The notes under the pieces: model-generated | The model's database searches: none | Told to the model about the DNA's origin: nothing | Seen by the model: the letters and a program-made list of their open reading frames with translations, nothing else | From: Roseicyclus sp. | GTDB lineage: Bacteria > Pseudomonadota > Alphaproteobacteria > Rhodobacterales > Rhodobacteraceae | Assembly (NCBI RefSeq): GCF_018402035.1 | Contig: NZ_JAGYJN010000003.1 | Location: forward strand, 248,001-312,000 | Length of the DNA stretch: 64,000 bases | Reading direction: 5' to 3' | In this document: positions 45,715 through 57,164 of the stretch, one piece after another | Numbering within the stretch: the stretch's first letter is position 1 | Layout of the letters: every line of letters starts with the position of its first letter | Translations under genes and position numbers: made by a program

Positions 45715-45801
45715 CGTGGCTTGTCCTTTTTCTTACCCGCTTCTTCTTATAGAGGCACATCAGCGCGTTACAACGCCGCCCGTGATATAGGAAAGCCCGC
45801 T

Positions 45802-46668
45802 TTGCCCGAACTTCCAGAAGTCGAGACAGTCCGTCGCGGGCTTGCCCCCGTGTTGGAGGGCGCGCGCATCGCGCAAGCTTTGGTCAATCGCCCTGATCTG
45901 CGCTGGCCTTTTCCCGAAAACATGGCCGCGCGGCTGACAGGGGCCGCGATCACAGCACTTCGGCGGCGGTCGAAGTATATTCTGGCCGATCTCGATACTG
46001 GTGAGACCTTGATCGTGCATTTGGGCATGTCGGGGCGGATGATCGTCTCGGCGCCTGAGGGTGCGCGCGATATGCTGGCGCAGTTTCACCATTTGCATCC
46101 CGCGCCTGAAAAGCATGACCATGTGGTGATCGACACCGATCAGGGTGCGCGCGTTACCTTTAACGATGCGCGTCGGTTCGGGGCGATGGATCTGTGCCCC
46201 ACCAATGCGGTCGATGATCATTGGCTGATCAAGGGGATTGGCCCCGAACCTTTGGGCAACGCCTTTCACGCCAATCACCTGATCGCGGCGTTCAAGGGCA
46301 AGCGCAGCCCGGTCAAAACCGCGCTGCTCGATCAACGGATCGTGGCGGGGCTGGGCAATATCTATGTCTGCGAGGTGTTGCACCGTGCGGCCATTTCGCC
46401 CTTGCGCCACGCAGGCCGGATCGCGCCCGCGCGTATCGCCGCGATGATCCCCATCATCCGCGATGTGCTGTCCGAAGCGATCGAGGCCGGTGGTTCCAGC
46501 TTGCGCGACTACCGTCAGGCCGATGGTGAGTTGGGGTATTTTCAACACAGATTCCGCGCCTATGGCCGCGAGGGCGAGCCCTGCCTAACCCCCGATTGCC
46601 AAGGGATAATCCGCCGTGTTGTGCAATCGGGGCGGTCGAGCTTCTATTGCCCTGACTGTCAAAGATAG
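45802..46668 (+). CDS. mutM: Formamidopyrimidine-DNA glycosylase MutM
   Basis: Excises 8-oxoguanine and formamidopyrimidines. The start is a TTG at 45802, six bases after AGGAAAG, giving [14 protein letters not shown]; the catalytic proline is the second residue and the Glu the third. K of the beta-turn (GRMIVSA), the void-filling loop region and the C-terminal zinc finger with cysteines in CLTPDC and YCPDC are all present. Length is 288 residues. Confidence 0.95.
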   Translation: MPELPEVETVRRGLAPVLEGARIAQALVNRPDLRWPFPENMAARLTGAAITALRRRSKYILADLDTGETLIVHLGMSGRMIVSAPEGARDMLAQFHHLHPAPEKHDHVVIDTDQGARVTFNDARRFGAMDLCPTNAVDDHWLIKGIGPEPLGNAFHANHLIAAFKGKRSPVKTALLDQRIVAGLGNIYVCEVLHRAAISPLRHAGRIAPARIAAMIPIIRDVLSEAIEAGGSSLRDYRQADGELGYFQHRFRAYGREGEPCLTPDCQGIIRRVVQSGRSSFYCPDCQR

Positions 46669-46743
46669 CTTGAAACCACGGGCGATGGTGCTAACCCTCC
46701 GCCCCCAAGCCCCAGTGGCACCCATAGCCCGAGAGCCTGACCC

Positions 46744-47520
46744 ATGGCCTATGAGACCCTGATCGTCGAGATCGAAGATCACATCGCGCTGATCAAGCTG
46801 AACCGCCCCGATGCGCTGAACGCCCTCAACTCCACCTTGTTGGGTGAGTTGTCGGCGGCGCTCAAGGCGGCGGATGCCAATGACAAGGTGCGCTGCATCG
46901 TTTTGACGGGCAGCGAAAAGGCCTTTGCCGCCGGTGCCGATATCCGCGAGATGAGCGAGCAAAGCTTTGTCGATGTCTTCGCAAACGACATGTTCGGCCC
47001 CGATGCCGAAGACATGCTGCGCGTGCGCAAGCCGATCATCGCGGCCGTTGCAGGCTATGCGCTGGGCGGTGGTTGCGAATTGGCGATGATGTGCGATTTC
47101 ATCATCGCCGCCGATACGGCGAAGTTCGGCCAGCCCGAGATCAATTTGGGCGTCATGGCCGGTATGGGCGGCTCGCAGCGGTTGACGCGATTCGTCGGCA
47201 AGTCGAAATCGATGGATATGCATCTGACCGGTCGCTTCATGACCGCCGAAGAGGCCGAACGCTCGGGCCTTGTCAGCCGTGTTGTGCCCGCCAAAAAGTT
47301 GATGGATGAGGCGATGGCCGCCGCCGCCAAAATTGCCGAGAAATCCATGCTCGCCGCGATGGCCGTGAAAGAGGCGGTCAATCGCAGCTATGAGACCACG
47401 CTGCGCGAAGGGTTGTTGTTCGAGCGCCGCCTGTTCCACGGGCTGTTTGCGACCGAAGACCAGAAAGAGGGCATGGCCGCCTTCCTCGAAAAGCGCGAGC
47501 CGCAGTTCCGCGATAAATAG
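46744..47520 (+). CDS. Enoyl-CoA hydratase
   Basis: A 258-residue crotonase. It has [19 protein letters not shown], the oxyanion hole [16 protein letters not shown] and [21 protein letters not shown], and both catalytic glutamates: [19 protein letters not shown] and the one in LGGGCELA. It hydrates short-chain trans-2-enoyl-CoA. The gene lies between mutM and rpsT, a common arrangement in Rhodobacteraceae. Confidence 0.93.
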   Translation: MAYETLIVEIEDHIALIKLNRPDALNALNSTLLGELSAALKAADANDKVRCIVLTGSEKAFAAGADIREMSEQSFVDVFANDMFGPDAEDMLRVRKPIIAAVAGYALGGGCELAMMCDFIIAADTAKFGQPEINLGVMAGMGGSQRLTRFVGKSKSMDMHLTGRFMTAEEAERSGLVSRVVPAKKLMDEAMAAAAKIAEKSMLAAMAVKEAVNRSYETTLREGLLFERRLFHGLFATEDQKEGMAAFLEKREPQFRDK

Positions 47521-47566
47521 GCGGCACGCGTCTCTTTAGGATATCGCGGCGTTTGTGCTTAGGGCT

Positions 47567-47594
47567 TTGCAACGACAACAAAAGCATCTATAGG
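47567..47594 (+). promoter_or_regulatory. Candidate rpsT promoter
   Basis: TTGCAA (47567-47572) and TATAGG (47589-47594) are separated by 16 bases, a sigma-70-like pair about 118 bp upstream of rpsT. The call rests on sequence match only. Confidence 0.4.
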
Positions 47595-47711
47595 CGCGTC
47601 AGACATGCGTGTGAGGCCCGCCTTGGCCAGAGTCGCCCGGTTGCTGAACTGGGCTCGGGATCTCCCGCGCTATTGCATATTTGAGATCCGACGAGACGAA
47701 AGAGAGACAGC

Positions 47712-47978
47712 ATGGCAAATTCGCCCCAGGCAAAAAAGCGCGCCCGCCAAGCCGAGCGCCGCACCATCGTGAACAAGGCGCGTCGTTCGCGCATCCGCAC
47801 ATTCCTGCGCAAGGTCGAGGAAGCGATCGCCGGTGGCGATTACGCCGTCGCCGAAACCGCGCTGCGCGATGCACAGCCCGAGCTGATGCGCGGCGTGACC
47901 AAAGGTGTTTTGCACAAGAACACCGTGTCGCGCAAAATCTCGCGCCTGTCTGCGCGTGTGAAGGCCCTCAAGGTCTGA
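47712..47978 (+). CDS. rpsT: 30S ribosomal protein S20
   Basis: An 88-residue basic protein: [34 protein letters not shown], then [34 protein letters not shown]. It binds 16S rRNA early in small-subunit assembly. AGAGAGAC precedes its ATG. A strong intrinsic terminator follows. rpsT just upstream of dnaA is a typical alphaproteobacterial arrangement. Confidence 0.97.
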   Translation: MANSPQAKKRARQAERRTIVNKARRSRIRTFLRKVEEAIAGGDYAVAETALRDAQPELMRGVTKGVLHKNTVSRKISRLSARVKALKV

Positions 47979-48564
47979 AATCGCGACAGCACGTCCCGTT
48001 AGGGTTGTGATCCAAAAAGCGCTCCGCACTGCGGGGCGCTTTTTTTCTGAGAAAAATTTCGTGGAGTCAGAACCCGCTATCGCTTTGCGGGAGATTCGGG
48101 AGACAAAGAGTTGAGTGTCAAGTTCGAAGAGTCGTTGCAGCGCCCTTGCGCAATCCGCTAGCTTGACTGAGCGATTCAACTGCTCTGGGGGGCAGGTCGA
48201 AGGGGATAGTGAGTGCTTGGAAAGCCGGCTTGGGGTTGCGCCCATCTGGCCCTGCGTGTCGGCGTAAAGTTGATGCTCAAGCATGACGGGTGGTTTCACG
48301 CGGATCATTGATCCGCTTTGATTTCTCGTTATTCCGCATCGATCCGGCACCGAGCGACTGACCTTCGCGTCATATTTGTAAATTCGGTGTCCGCCGCCCT
48401 TAAGCACCGGACCTGTTGTATGTGGTACGCCCTGTTGGGTGTGGAATGGAGGTCTGGGCAAGTTCCAATGACCATCAAAAGAATCGCTTCGCATCCGCGG
48501 GGGTGCGATTGAAGCAATGGGCGTCGCAAGGCGTCTGAAAACAAGAAACGAGGATGGGACGATA
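47979..48564. other. 586-bp region between rpsT and dnaA (dnaA leader)
   Basis: The first 70 bases hold the rpsT terminator. The rest looks non-coding: apparent frames have poor codon use. I looked for DnaA boxes (TTATNCACA) and saw none in a cluster, so there is no sign that the replication origin lies here. A TTGACT at 48163 could be a -35 box but has no good -10 partner. GAGGATGGGA ends five bases before the dnaA ATG. Confidence 0.5.
48014..48046 (+). terminator. Intrinsic terminator after rpsT
   Basis: A ten-base stem AGCGCTCCGC / GCGGGGCGCT (one T-G pair) with loop ACT is preceded by AAAA and followed by seven T. It lies 36 bp after the rpsT stop and should work on both strands to a degree. 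Confidence 0.93.
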
Positions 48565-49947
48565 ATGACGAACGAGACTTGGGGCCGGGTCCGTGTTGAG
48601 CTGCGCAAAGCCGTTGGCGAAAACAACTTTACCGCCTGGATTGACCCCATCGTTTTCGATCGTCTGGAAGACCGCACCGCGCGGTTCCATGTGCCCACCA
48701 ATTTCTTCGGCAGCTGGGTCTCGCAGAATTTCCGCGATGTGATTTTGCGCCATTTGAATTCTGCCGGGATCGGTGTGGATCGCGTTGAATTTTCCGTCTG
48801 CCCCGCCAATGCGGCGCGGGCCGATAACGCCAATGCCGCCCCGGTTGCGACCCCACGCCCATCGCTCCGCGCGCAGGGAACTGGGCTCAAGACCGGGACA
48901 GATGATCTTCCCGGTGCGACGCTTAACCCCGGCTATACCTTTGATAACTTCATCGTCGGCAAACCCAATGAGCTGGCCCATGCCGCCGCGCGCCGCGTGG
49001 CCGAAGGGCGCGATGTCACCTTTAACCCGCTGTTTCTTTATGGCGGCGTTGGCTTGGGTAAGACCCACTTGATGCATGCCATCGCATGGGAGTTGCGCAC
49101 CCGCTTTCCCGAGGCGCGCATCCTGTATCTCTCGGCCGAACAATTCATGTATCGCTTTGTGCGCGCGCTACGCGAGCAAGACACCATGACCTTCAAGCAG
49201 ATCTTCCGCTCGGTCGATGTGCTGATGGTCGATGATGTGCAGTTCATCGCCGGCAAAACCTCGACGCAGGAAGAATTCTTTCATACCTTCAATGCCTTGG
49301 TCGAAGAGGGCAAGCAGATCATCATTTCCGGTGATCGCGCCCCCGTCGATATGGAAGCGCTTGATACCCGTATCGCCTCGCGGTTGCAGTGCGGTTTGGT
49401 CGTCGATCTGCACCCTACCGATTACGAATTGCGTTTGGGCGTTTTGCAGCACAAGGCCGAGCAGGCATTGGCGCGCAATCCCCAGATCAAGCTGGCCGAG
49501 GGTGTGCTCGAATTCATGGCGCAGCGCATCTCGACCAACATCCGCGTCGTCGAAGGGGCGTTGACGCGCCTGTTCGCCTTTGCCGATCTGGTGCGCCGCG
49601 AAGTGACGATCGAGATGGTCCAAGACTGCTTGTCCGACATCCTGCGCTCGACCGACCGCAAGGTGACGCTGGATCAGATCATCAAGACGACCTGCGAATA
49701 CTACAATATTCGCCAAGCCGATATCACCGGCTCTAGCCGCGCGCGCGCGGTGGCCCGTCCGCGCCAGATGGCGATGTTCCTGTCCAAAACACTGACCAGC
49801 CGCAGCTACCCCGAGATTGCCCGCAAGCTAGGTGGCCGCGATCACACCACCGTTCTTTACGGTGTGCGCAAGATCGAAGAGCTGATGGCCGTGGATAGCC
49901 AAATCGCCGAGGATGCCGAGATTTTGCGCCGGATGCTTGAGGCTTGA
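48565..49947 (+). CDS. dnaA: Chromosomal replication initiator DnaA
   Basis: A 460-residue AAA+ initiator. Domain I begins TWGRVRVELRKAVGENNFTAWIDPI, followed by a short linker. Domain III has Walker A YGGVGLGKTHLM (residues 159-170), DVLMVDDVQFIAGK and sensor regions. The C-terminal DNA-binding domain contains VARPRQMAMFLSKTLTSRSYPEIARKLGGRDHTTVLYGVRKIEEL, the box-recognition signature. ATG 48565 gives the canonical start MTNETWGRV. dnaN follows after 135 bp. Confidence 0.98.
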   Translation: MTNETWGRVRVELRKAVGENNFTAWIDPIVFDRLEDRTARFHVPTNFFGSWVSQNFRDVILRHLNSAGIGVDRVEFSVCPANAARADNANAAPVATPRPSLRAQGTGLKTGTDDLPGATLNPGYTFDNFIVGKPNELAHAAARRVAEGRDVTFNPLFLYGGVGLGKTHLMHAIAWELRTRFPEARILYLSAEQFMYRFVRALREQDTMTFKQIFRSVDVLMVDDVQFIAGKTSTQEEFFHTFNALVEEGKQIIISGDRAPVDMEALDTRIASRLQCGLVVDLHPTDYELRLGVLQHKAEQALARNPQIKLAEGVLEFMAQRISTNIRVVEGALTRLFAFADLVRREVTIEMVQDCLSDILRSTDRKVTLDQIIKTTCEYYNIRQADITGSSRARAVARPRQMAMFLSKTLTSRSYPEIARKLGGRDHTTVLYGVRKIEELMAVDSQIAEDAEILRRMLEA

Positions 49948-50082
49948 TTGCACGACATTAAGCTGTCCGGTCCCTATGGGGCTTGACGCCCGCGCCCGCG
50001 CGCGACACTCCTTAAATAAATGCTTATGCACACGGGGGAGGCGGCGAGGCTCGCATCCCCCGCATTTGTCGGAGCCAGGGCC

Positions 50083-51201
50083 ATGAAATTCTCGATCGAG
50101 CGCGCCACCTTGTTGCGGGCTGTCTCTCAGGCACAGTCCGTTGTCGAACGCCGCAACACCATTCCGATCCTTGCCAATGTCTTGATCGAGGCCGAGGGCG
50201 ATACCGTCAGCTTCCGCGCCACCGATCTTGATATTGAAGTGGTCGACCGCGCCCATGCCATGGTCGAACGCGCGGGTGCGACCACCGTGTCAGCCGTCAC
50301 CTTGCATGAGATCGTGCGCAAGCTGTCCGATGGGGCCTTGGTCACCTTGGCCGATGATCCCACGAATGGGCGGCTTACGGTGCAGGCGGGTCGCTCGACC
50401 TTTCAGCTTGCGACCCTGCCCAAGGAAGATTTCCCGGTCATGTCCACGACCGAGTACAGCGCGAATTTCTCATGCCCTGCGCCGGTTTTGCGCCGCCTGT
50501 TCGACAAGTCGAAATTCGCCATCTCAACCGAAGAGACCCGCTATTACCTCAATGGCGTCTATTTCCATGTCTCTGAAAGCGAGGGTGGCCCGGTGCTGCG
50601 CGCGGTCGCGACCGATGGGCATCGTCTGGCCCGGATCGATGCCGATCTGCCCAGCGGCGCACAGGGCATGCCCGGCGTGATCGTGCCGCGCAAAACCGTG
50701 GGCGAGATGCGCAAGCTGCTTGACGACGATGATGCACAGATCGCGGTGTCGGTGAGCGAGACCAAGATCCGCTTTGCCACGCCCGAGATCACGCTCACCT
50801 CTAAGGTGATCGATGGCACCTTCCCCGATTACGCGCGCGTCATCCCGCTGAACAATACCCGCCGGATGGAGGTGGACGCCGCCGATTTCGCCAAGGCCGT
50901 AGATCGTGTGGCAACCGTCTCGTCCGAGCGCTCGCGCGCGGTCAAGATGGCGCTGGATGAGGATCGGCTTGTGCTCTCGGTCAATGCCCCCGATGCGGGC
51001 AATGCCGAAGAGGAATTGGCCGTGGCCTATGGCGATGAGCGGCTCGAGATCGGGTTTAACGCGAAATACCTGCTCGAGATTGCCAGCCAAGTGGATCGTG
51101 AGAACGCGGTATTCATGTTCTCAAGCCCCGGTGAGCCGACGCTGATGCGTGAAGGTAACGATACCAGCGCGATCTATGTCGTGATGCCGATGCGGGTCTG
51201 A
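50083..51201 (+). CDS. dnaN: DNA polymerase III beta sliding clamp
   Basis: A 372-residue clamp subunit of three repeated domains, starting MKFSIERATLLRAVSQAQSVVERRNTIPILANVLIEA and ending DTSAIYVVMPMRV, the C-terminal MPMR motif of bacterial clamps. The middle TRYYLNGVYFHV and the FPDYARVIP segment line the protein-binding cleft. It is followed by a series of palindromes and then recF. Confidence 0.98.
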   Translation: MKFSIERATLLRAVSQAQSVVERRNTIPILANVLIEAEGDTVSFRATDLDIEVVDRAHAMVERAGATTVSAVTLHEIVRKLSDGALVTLADDPTNGRLTVQAGRSTFQLATLPKEDFPVMSTTEYSANFSCPAPVLRRLFDKSKFAISTEETRYYLNGVYFHVSESEGGPVLRAVATDGHRLARIDADLPSGAQGMPGVIVPRKTVGEMRKLLDDDDAQIAVSVSETKIRFATPEITLTSKVIDGTFPDYARVIPLNNTRRMEVDAADFAKAVDRVATVSSERSRAVKMALDEDRLVLSVNAPDAGNAEEELAVAYGDERLEIGFNAKYLLEIASQVDRENAVFMFSSPGEPTLMREGNDTSAIYVVMPMRV

Positions 51202-51206
51202 CGGGG

Positions 51207-51297
51207 GCGGAAAACGCGCGTTTTCCGCACCGCAAAACCCGGGTTTTGCGCGTGGGAAATCCCGGGATTTCCCACGCGTTTTCCTCGAGGAAAACGC
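51207..51297. repeat. Four abutting perfect palindromes between dnaN and recF
   Basis: Four perfect inverted repeats follow one another with almost no gap: 51207-51228 (22 bp, core CGCGCG), 51231-51250 (20 bp, core CCCGGG), 51249-51278 (30 bp, core CCCGGG flanked by AAAT/ATTT) and 51276-51297 (22 bp, core CTCGAG). Three share AAAAC-type arms or their complement. The last encloses the recF Shine-Dalgarno (GAGGAAAA, 51287-51294) and ends two bases before the recF start codon. The set could fold as consecutive hairpins that end transcription or hide the recF ribosome binding site. Confidence 0.9.
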
Positions 51298-51298
51298 T

Positions 51299-52405
51299 TT
51301 GAGCCCATTCGTCGCGCGCCTTGCCCTGTCGCATTTCCGCAGCCATCGCCGCGCCAATCTGGCATTTGATGGGCGGCCAGTGGCGATCTTTGGCCGCAAT
51401 GGCGCGGGCAAGACCAACCTGATCGAGGCGGTTTCGCTCTTGTCGCCCGGTCGTGGCCTGCGGCGCGCGGGGGCCGATGAGATCATCCGCCGCCCCGAGG
51501 CGATCGGCTGGAAGGTGACAGCCCAGATCACCGGCGGCGGCCCCGATCATGAGGTGGTGCTGAGCGCTGAACCCAATCATCCGCGCCTGACCCAGATCGA
51601 CGGCAAGACGGCGGCGCAAACGGCCCTTGCGCGGCTTTTGCGCATCATCTGGCTGGTGCCCGCACAAGACCGGCTTTGGATCGAAGGGGCCGATGGGCGG
51701 CGGCGCTTTCTCGACCGCATCGCGCTGAGTTTTTTCCCCGAACATGCCGAGGCGGTGTTGAGCTATGAAAAAGCGATGCGCGAACGCAACCGCTTGCTCA
51801 AGGATGGGGTGCAAGATGCGCGCTGGTATGGTGCGCTCGAGGGGCAGATGGCTGATGCGGGTGCGCGGCTGACCGCCCATCGCCGCGATGCTATTGCGCG
51901 GATCATCGCAGCCCAAGAGGGTGCGGTCACGGCCTTTCCGACTGCGGCCCTTGCGCTTGAGATGGATGATCTGGCCACGCCTGCCGATTTTGCCGCGGCC
52001 CTTTCTGAAAGCCGTTCCCGCGACATGGCCGCAGGGCGCAGCTTAATCGGCCCGCACCGGGCGGATCTATCCGCGATCTACAGCGAGAAAGCGATGCCAG
52101 CGGCGCAATGTTCGACCGGCGAACAAAAGGCGCTGCTGATTTCGCTGGTGCTGGCCAATGCCCGCGCGCTTAAGGCCGAGACAGGCAGCGCGCCCTTGGT
52201 GCTGCTTGACGAGGTCGCGGCACATCTGGATTCAGGCCGCCGTGCGGCACTTTTTGACGAGATTTGCCAGCTTGACGCGCAGGCCTTCATGACCGGCACG
52301 GGGCCAGAGCTTTTCACCGAACTGGGCGCGCGCGCCCAACATCTGAGCGTCACAGACCAAGGCGGGGCAAGCGAGGCCCGATTTTGCGATGAAGCCCCAT
52401 CATGA
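51299..52405 (+). CDS. recF: DNA repair and replication protein RecF
   Basis: A 368-residue SMC-like ATPase that loads RecA at gaps. It has Walker A FGRNGAGKTNLIEA (residues 31-44), SIGPHRADLSAIY-type signature (LIGPHRADL) and STGEQKALLISLVLANA, and Walker B PLVLLDEVAAHLD. The start is TTG 51299, seven bases after AGGA; the ribosome binding site lies inside the last palindrome of the upstream set. Its stop overlaps the following LysE-type gene (ATGA). Confidence 0.94.
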   Translation: MSPFVARLALSHFRSHRRANLAFDGRPVAIFGRNGAGKTNLIEAVSLLSPGRGLRRAGADEIIRRPEAIGWKVTAQITGGGPDHEVVLSAEPNHPRLTQIDGKTAAQTALARLLRIIWLVPAQDRLWIEGADGRRRFLDRIALSFFPEHAEAVLSYEKAMRERNRLLKDGVQDARWYGALEGQMADAGARLTAHRRDAIARIIAAQEGAVTAFPTAALALEMDDLATPADFAAALSESRSRDMAAGRSLIGPHRADLSAIYSEKAMPAAQCSTGEQKALLISLVLANARALKAETGSAPLVLLDEVAAHLDSGRRAALFDEICQLDAQAFMTGTGPELFTELGARAQHLSVTDQGGASEARFCDEAPS

Positions 52406-53022
52406 CCGTCACATTTGAACAATTGGCCCTCTATGCCGCCGCGATGGCAGGGTTGTGGATCATTCCCGGCCCTGTTTGGGTCGCGCTGACCGCGCGCGCG
52501 CTGTCGGGCGGCATGGCAGGGGCTTGGCCCTTGGCCGTGGGTGTGGCGCTGGGCGATCTGATCTGGCCGCTTTGCGCAATTCTTGGATTGGCTTGGGTGC
52601 TGTCGCTTTACGGCGATGCGCTTGCCGTGATGCGCTGGATCGCGGCCTTAGTCTTTATCGGCATGGGGCTCCTCTTGTTTCGCGCACCCGCCAAGGCACC
52701 CGGCACCGATAGCCGGATGACGCGGCCCGGCCTTTGGGCGGGGTTTTCCGTGGGCGTCGCCGCCGTGATCGGCAACCCCAAGGCGATCTTGTTCTACATG
52801 GGTTTTTTGCCCGGATTCTTCGATCTGACGCAGATTGCTGTGCCTGATATCGTTGCCATCCTTGCGATCTCGGCGGTGGTGCCTTTGATCGGCAATCTGG
52901 GGCTGGCGCTGTTTCTTGATCGTGCGCGGCGCTTGCTGCAAAGCCCGCGCGCGATCCGCAGGCTGAACATCGGCTCGGGTGTCTTGCTGATCTTGGTGGG
53001 CGTGGCCATCCCCTTTGTCTGA
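52402..53022 (+). CDS. LysE/RhtB-family exporter between recF and gyrB
   Basis: A 206-residue membrane protein of about six helices: MTVTFEQLALYAAAMAGLWIIPGPVWVALTARALSGGMAGAWPLAVGVALGDL at the start carries the family PGP motif, and VIGNPKAILFYMGFLPGFFDL the conserved NPKA. It overlaps recF by 4 bp and ends 58 bp before the gyrB promoter. It probably exports an amino acid or related metabolite, and is an unusual guest in a replication-gene block. Confidence 0.87.
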   Translation: MTVTFEQLALYAAAMAGLWIIPGPVWVALTARALSGGMAGAWPLAVGVALGDLIWPLCAILGLAWVLSLYGDALAVMRWIAALVFIGMGLLLFRAPAKAPGTDSRMTRPGLWAGFSVGVAAVIGNPKAILFYMGFLPGFFDLTQIAVPDIVAILAISAVVPLIGNLGLALFLDRARRLLQSPRAIRRLNIGSGVLLILVGVAIPFV

Positions 53023-53032
53023 CGGGCCATAG

Positions 53033-55553
<2,521 letters not shown>

Positions 55554-55555
<2 letters not shown>

Positions 55556-55593
55556 GCGCCTGCCGCGCGCCCGCCGGGCGTGCGGCGTCGCTT
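55554..55593. terminator. Large hairpin between gyrB and mlaC
   Basis: An outer AAGCG/CGCTT stem encloses a 12-base inner stem GCCGCGCGCCCG / CGGGCGTGCGGC (one G-T pair). It lies between the convergent gyrB and MlaC-type stops and has no long T-run, so it is probably a bidirectional terminator of moderate strength. Confidence 0.55.
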
Positions 55594-56203
55594 AGCCCAG
55601 ATTACGCAAGGCGGCGGTGGTTGCATCGACCGAGCCGCCGTTGCGATCAAGCAGCGATCCGATCTCGGCGCGTTCCGAGATCACGAGCGAGACGCCCTCG
55701 ATCAGCAGATCGATAAACAAGGGCCGCCCCGACCGATCCCAGACGCGAAAGCGCACCTCGAACGGACCTTGGCTTGGCATGCTGACTGTCGACAAGACCT
55801 CGACATAGCGGCCGGTATCTTGCGCGCCTGTCACGGTGACGGTGCCGCCCACAAATTCGCGGAAACGGCGGCCATATTTGCGCGCCATATAGCCTTGGAA
55901 TGCTTCGGCAAAGGCGGAAATCTGGCCAGCGCTGGCGCTGCGCGCGGGCGGTCCCAGCACCGATTGCGCGATGGTCGGCATATCGCCATAGCGCACCATC
56001 ATCCGCTCAAAGTCGCGGATCATCGCGTTTTCGGATTGGCCCGAATTGATAATGCGCGTGATCTCATCGGCGACTTGCATGACCAAAGCGCTGGCTTGCG
56101 TCGTGTCTAATGCCACCGCAGCACCCGGAAAAAGGCTGGCACCCGCCGTGGCAAGGCCCGTCAAGATAATCGTGCGTCGTGTTGGATGAGGCATGCAAGA
56201 CAT
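55592..56203 (-). CDS. MlaC/Ttg2D-like phospholipid-binding protein
   Basis: A 203-residue periplasmic protein with a twin-arginine-like start (PHPTRRTIILTGLATAGASLFPGAAVA) and the core ITRIINSGQSENAMIRDFERMMVRYGDMPTIAQSVLGPPARSASAGQISAFAEAFQGYMARKYGRRF. It carries phospholipids between membranes for lipid asymmetry. The MlaA-type lipoprotein lies just upstream on the same strand. The inner-membrane MlaFED complex is not here. GAGGGG is seven bases before ATG 56203. Confidence 0.87.
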   Translation of the reverse strand: MSCMPHPTRRTIILTGLATAGASLFPGAAVALDTTQASALVMQVADEITRIINSGQSENAMIRDFERMMVRYGDMPTIAQSVLGPPARSASAGQISAFAEAFQGYMARKYGRRFREFVGGTVTVTGAQDTGRYVEVLSTVSMPSQGPFEVRFRVWDRSGRPLFIDLLIEGVSLVISERAEIGSLLDRNGGSVDATTAALRNLG

Positions 56204-56221
56204 GTCAAAACCCCTCAGGCT

Positions 56222-57004
56222 TCAATACGGATCGATATAGGGATCGGCGTAGATATCATCAACCGCGTCGTCCAGCCCGGCCGTTGGGCCACCAAGCTCA
56301 AAGCGCCGGCTTTGCAAGTAAAGCGAGCGCAGCTGCGCATAGCTATCGGCACTGCCATAGATCAGATCGTCGAGCACATCATCAACCTCGTAGCGATCAC
56401 CCAACAGATCAAGAAGCTGCACCCCCGTGACGTAATGGCCATCACCCGCAGGCACGACCTGACGCACCGGGTTGGTGGCCATATCCACGATCAAGCCGAC
56501 CGTGTCGCGCGTGGTGGACGGGCCAAAGCCCGGCAGCATGACGAAATCACCCTCGGGCACGCCCCAGATATGCAGGGTTTGGCCAAAATCCGTCCGCGCC
56601 GCAGGCACACCTATGGCCGTGGCCGGATCGAAAATGCCGCCGATGCCGATGGTGGAGTTGATCATGAAGCGCACAACATTCTGCGTGGCCTGCCCGATCC
56701 GAACCTGCAACAGGTTGTTCAGAATATAGGAGGGCTGCGACAGGTTCGCGGCAAAATTATCGACCCCTTCGCGCAGCGGGTCTGGTACAATCGTGCCATA
56801 GCCGCGTGCGGTTGGCCCGACCACCGCCCGATCGAGTGCAAGGTTAAAGCGATGCACGGCGCGGTTCTGCGCCTCGTCCACATCGGCGATCCGATCACCT
56901 TGCGGCAGCGTTGCAGGGCCACATGCGCCAAGCACCAAAAGGCCCAAAACGCCAAGTGCCGCGACAGGGCGCTGATATGAAAACACGTTTGGCAAGGGCA
57001 GCAT
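56222..57004 (-). CDS. MlaA/VacJ-family lipoprotein
   Basis: About 260 residues, with a lipoprotein signal ending VLGAC (lipobox LGAC). The core HRFNLALDRAVVGPTARGYGTIVPDPLREGVDNFAANLSQPSYILNNLLQ and WGVPEGDFVMLPGFGPSTTRDTVGLIVDM is diagnostic of MlaA, which removes misplaced phospholipid from the outer leaflet. ATG 57004 was used; TTG 57019, with AGGTG upstream, is an alternative. It lies 18 bp upstream of the MlaC-type gene. Confidence 0.9.
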   Translation of the reverse strand: MLPLPNVFSYQRPVAALGVLGLLVLGACGPATLPQGDRIADVDEAQNRAVHRFNLALDRAVVGPTARGYGTIVPDPLREGVDNFAANLSQPSYILNNLLQVRIGQATQNVVRFMINSTIGIGGIFDPATAIGVPAARTDFGQTLHIWGVPEGDFVMLPGFGPSTTRDTVGLIVDMATNPVRQVVPAGDGHYVTGVQLLDLLGDRYEVDDVLDDLIYGSADSYAQLRSLYLQSRRFELGGPTAGLDDAVDDIYADPYIDPY

Positions 57005-57164
57005 CCACCGGTCTGACAATTTTCACCTGGAAACCTAGCCGGGCGAAACCGAATTTAAAGGGATCGGACAGCATCTAGCCATGCGACCGTAGATTTGGTT
57101 AAAGGGGTCTGCACAAGGCAGAGTCAAGAGTTGGCCCCGGCATCCGGGGTTTTGAGTGGATCAT

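Noticed and set aside
48050..48564. dnaA leader considered as the replication origin
   Set aside because: No cluster of DnaA boxes or AT-rich 13-mers was seen by eye, so no origin is annotated.
51207..51297. Palindrome cluster considered as a CRISPR array or attachment site
   Set aside because: The palindromes differ from one another, there are no equal-length spacers, no cas genes and no integrase.
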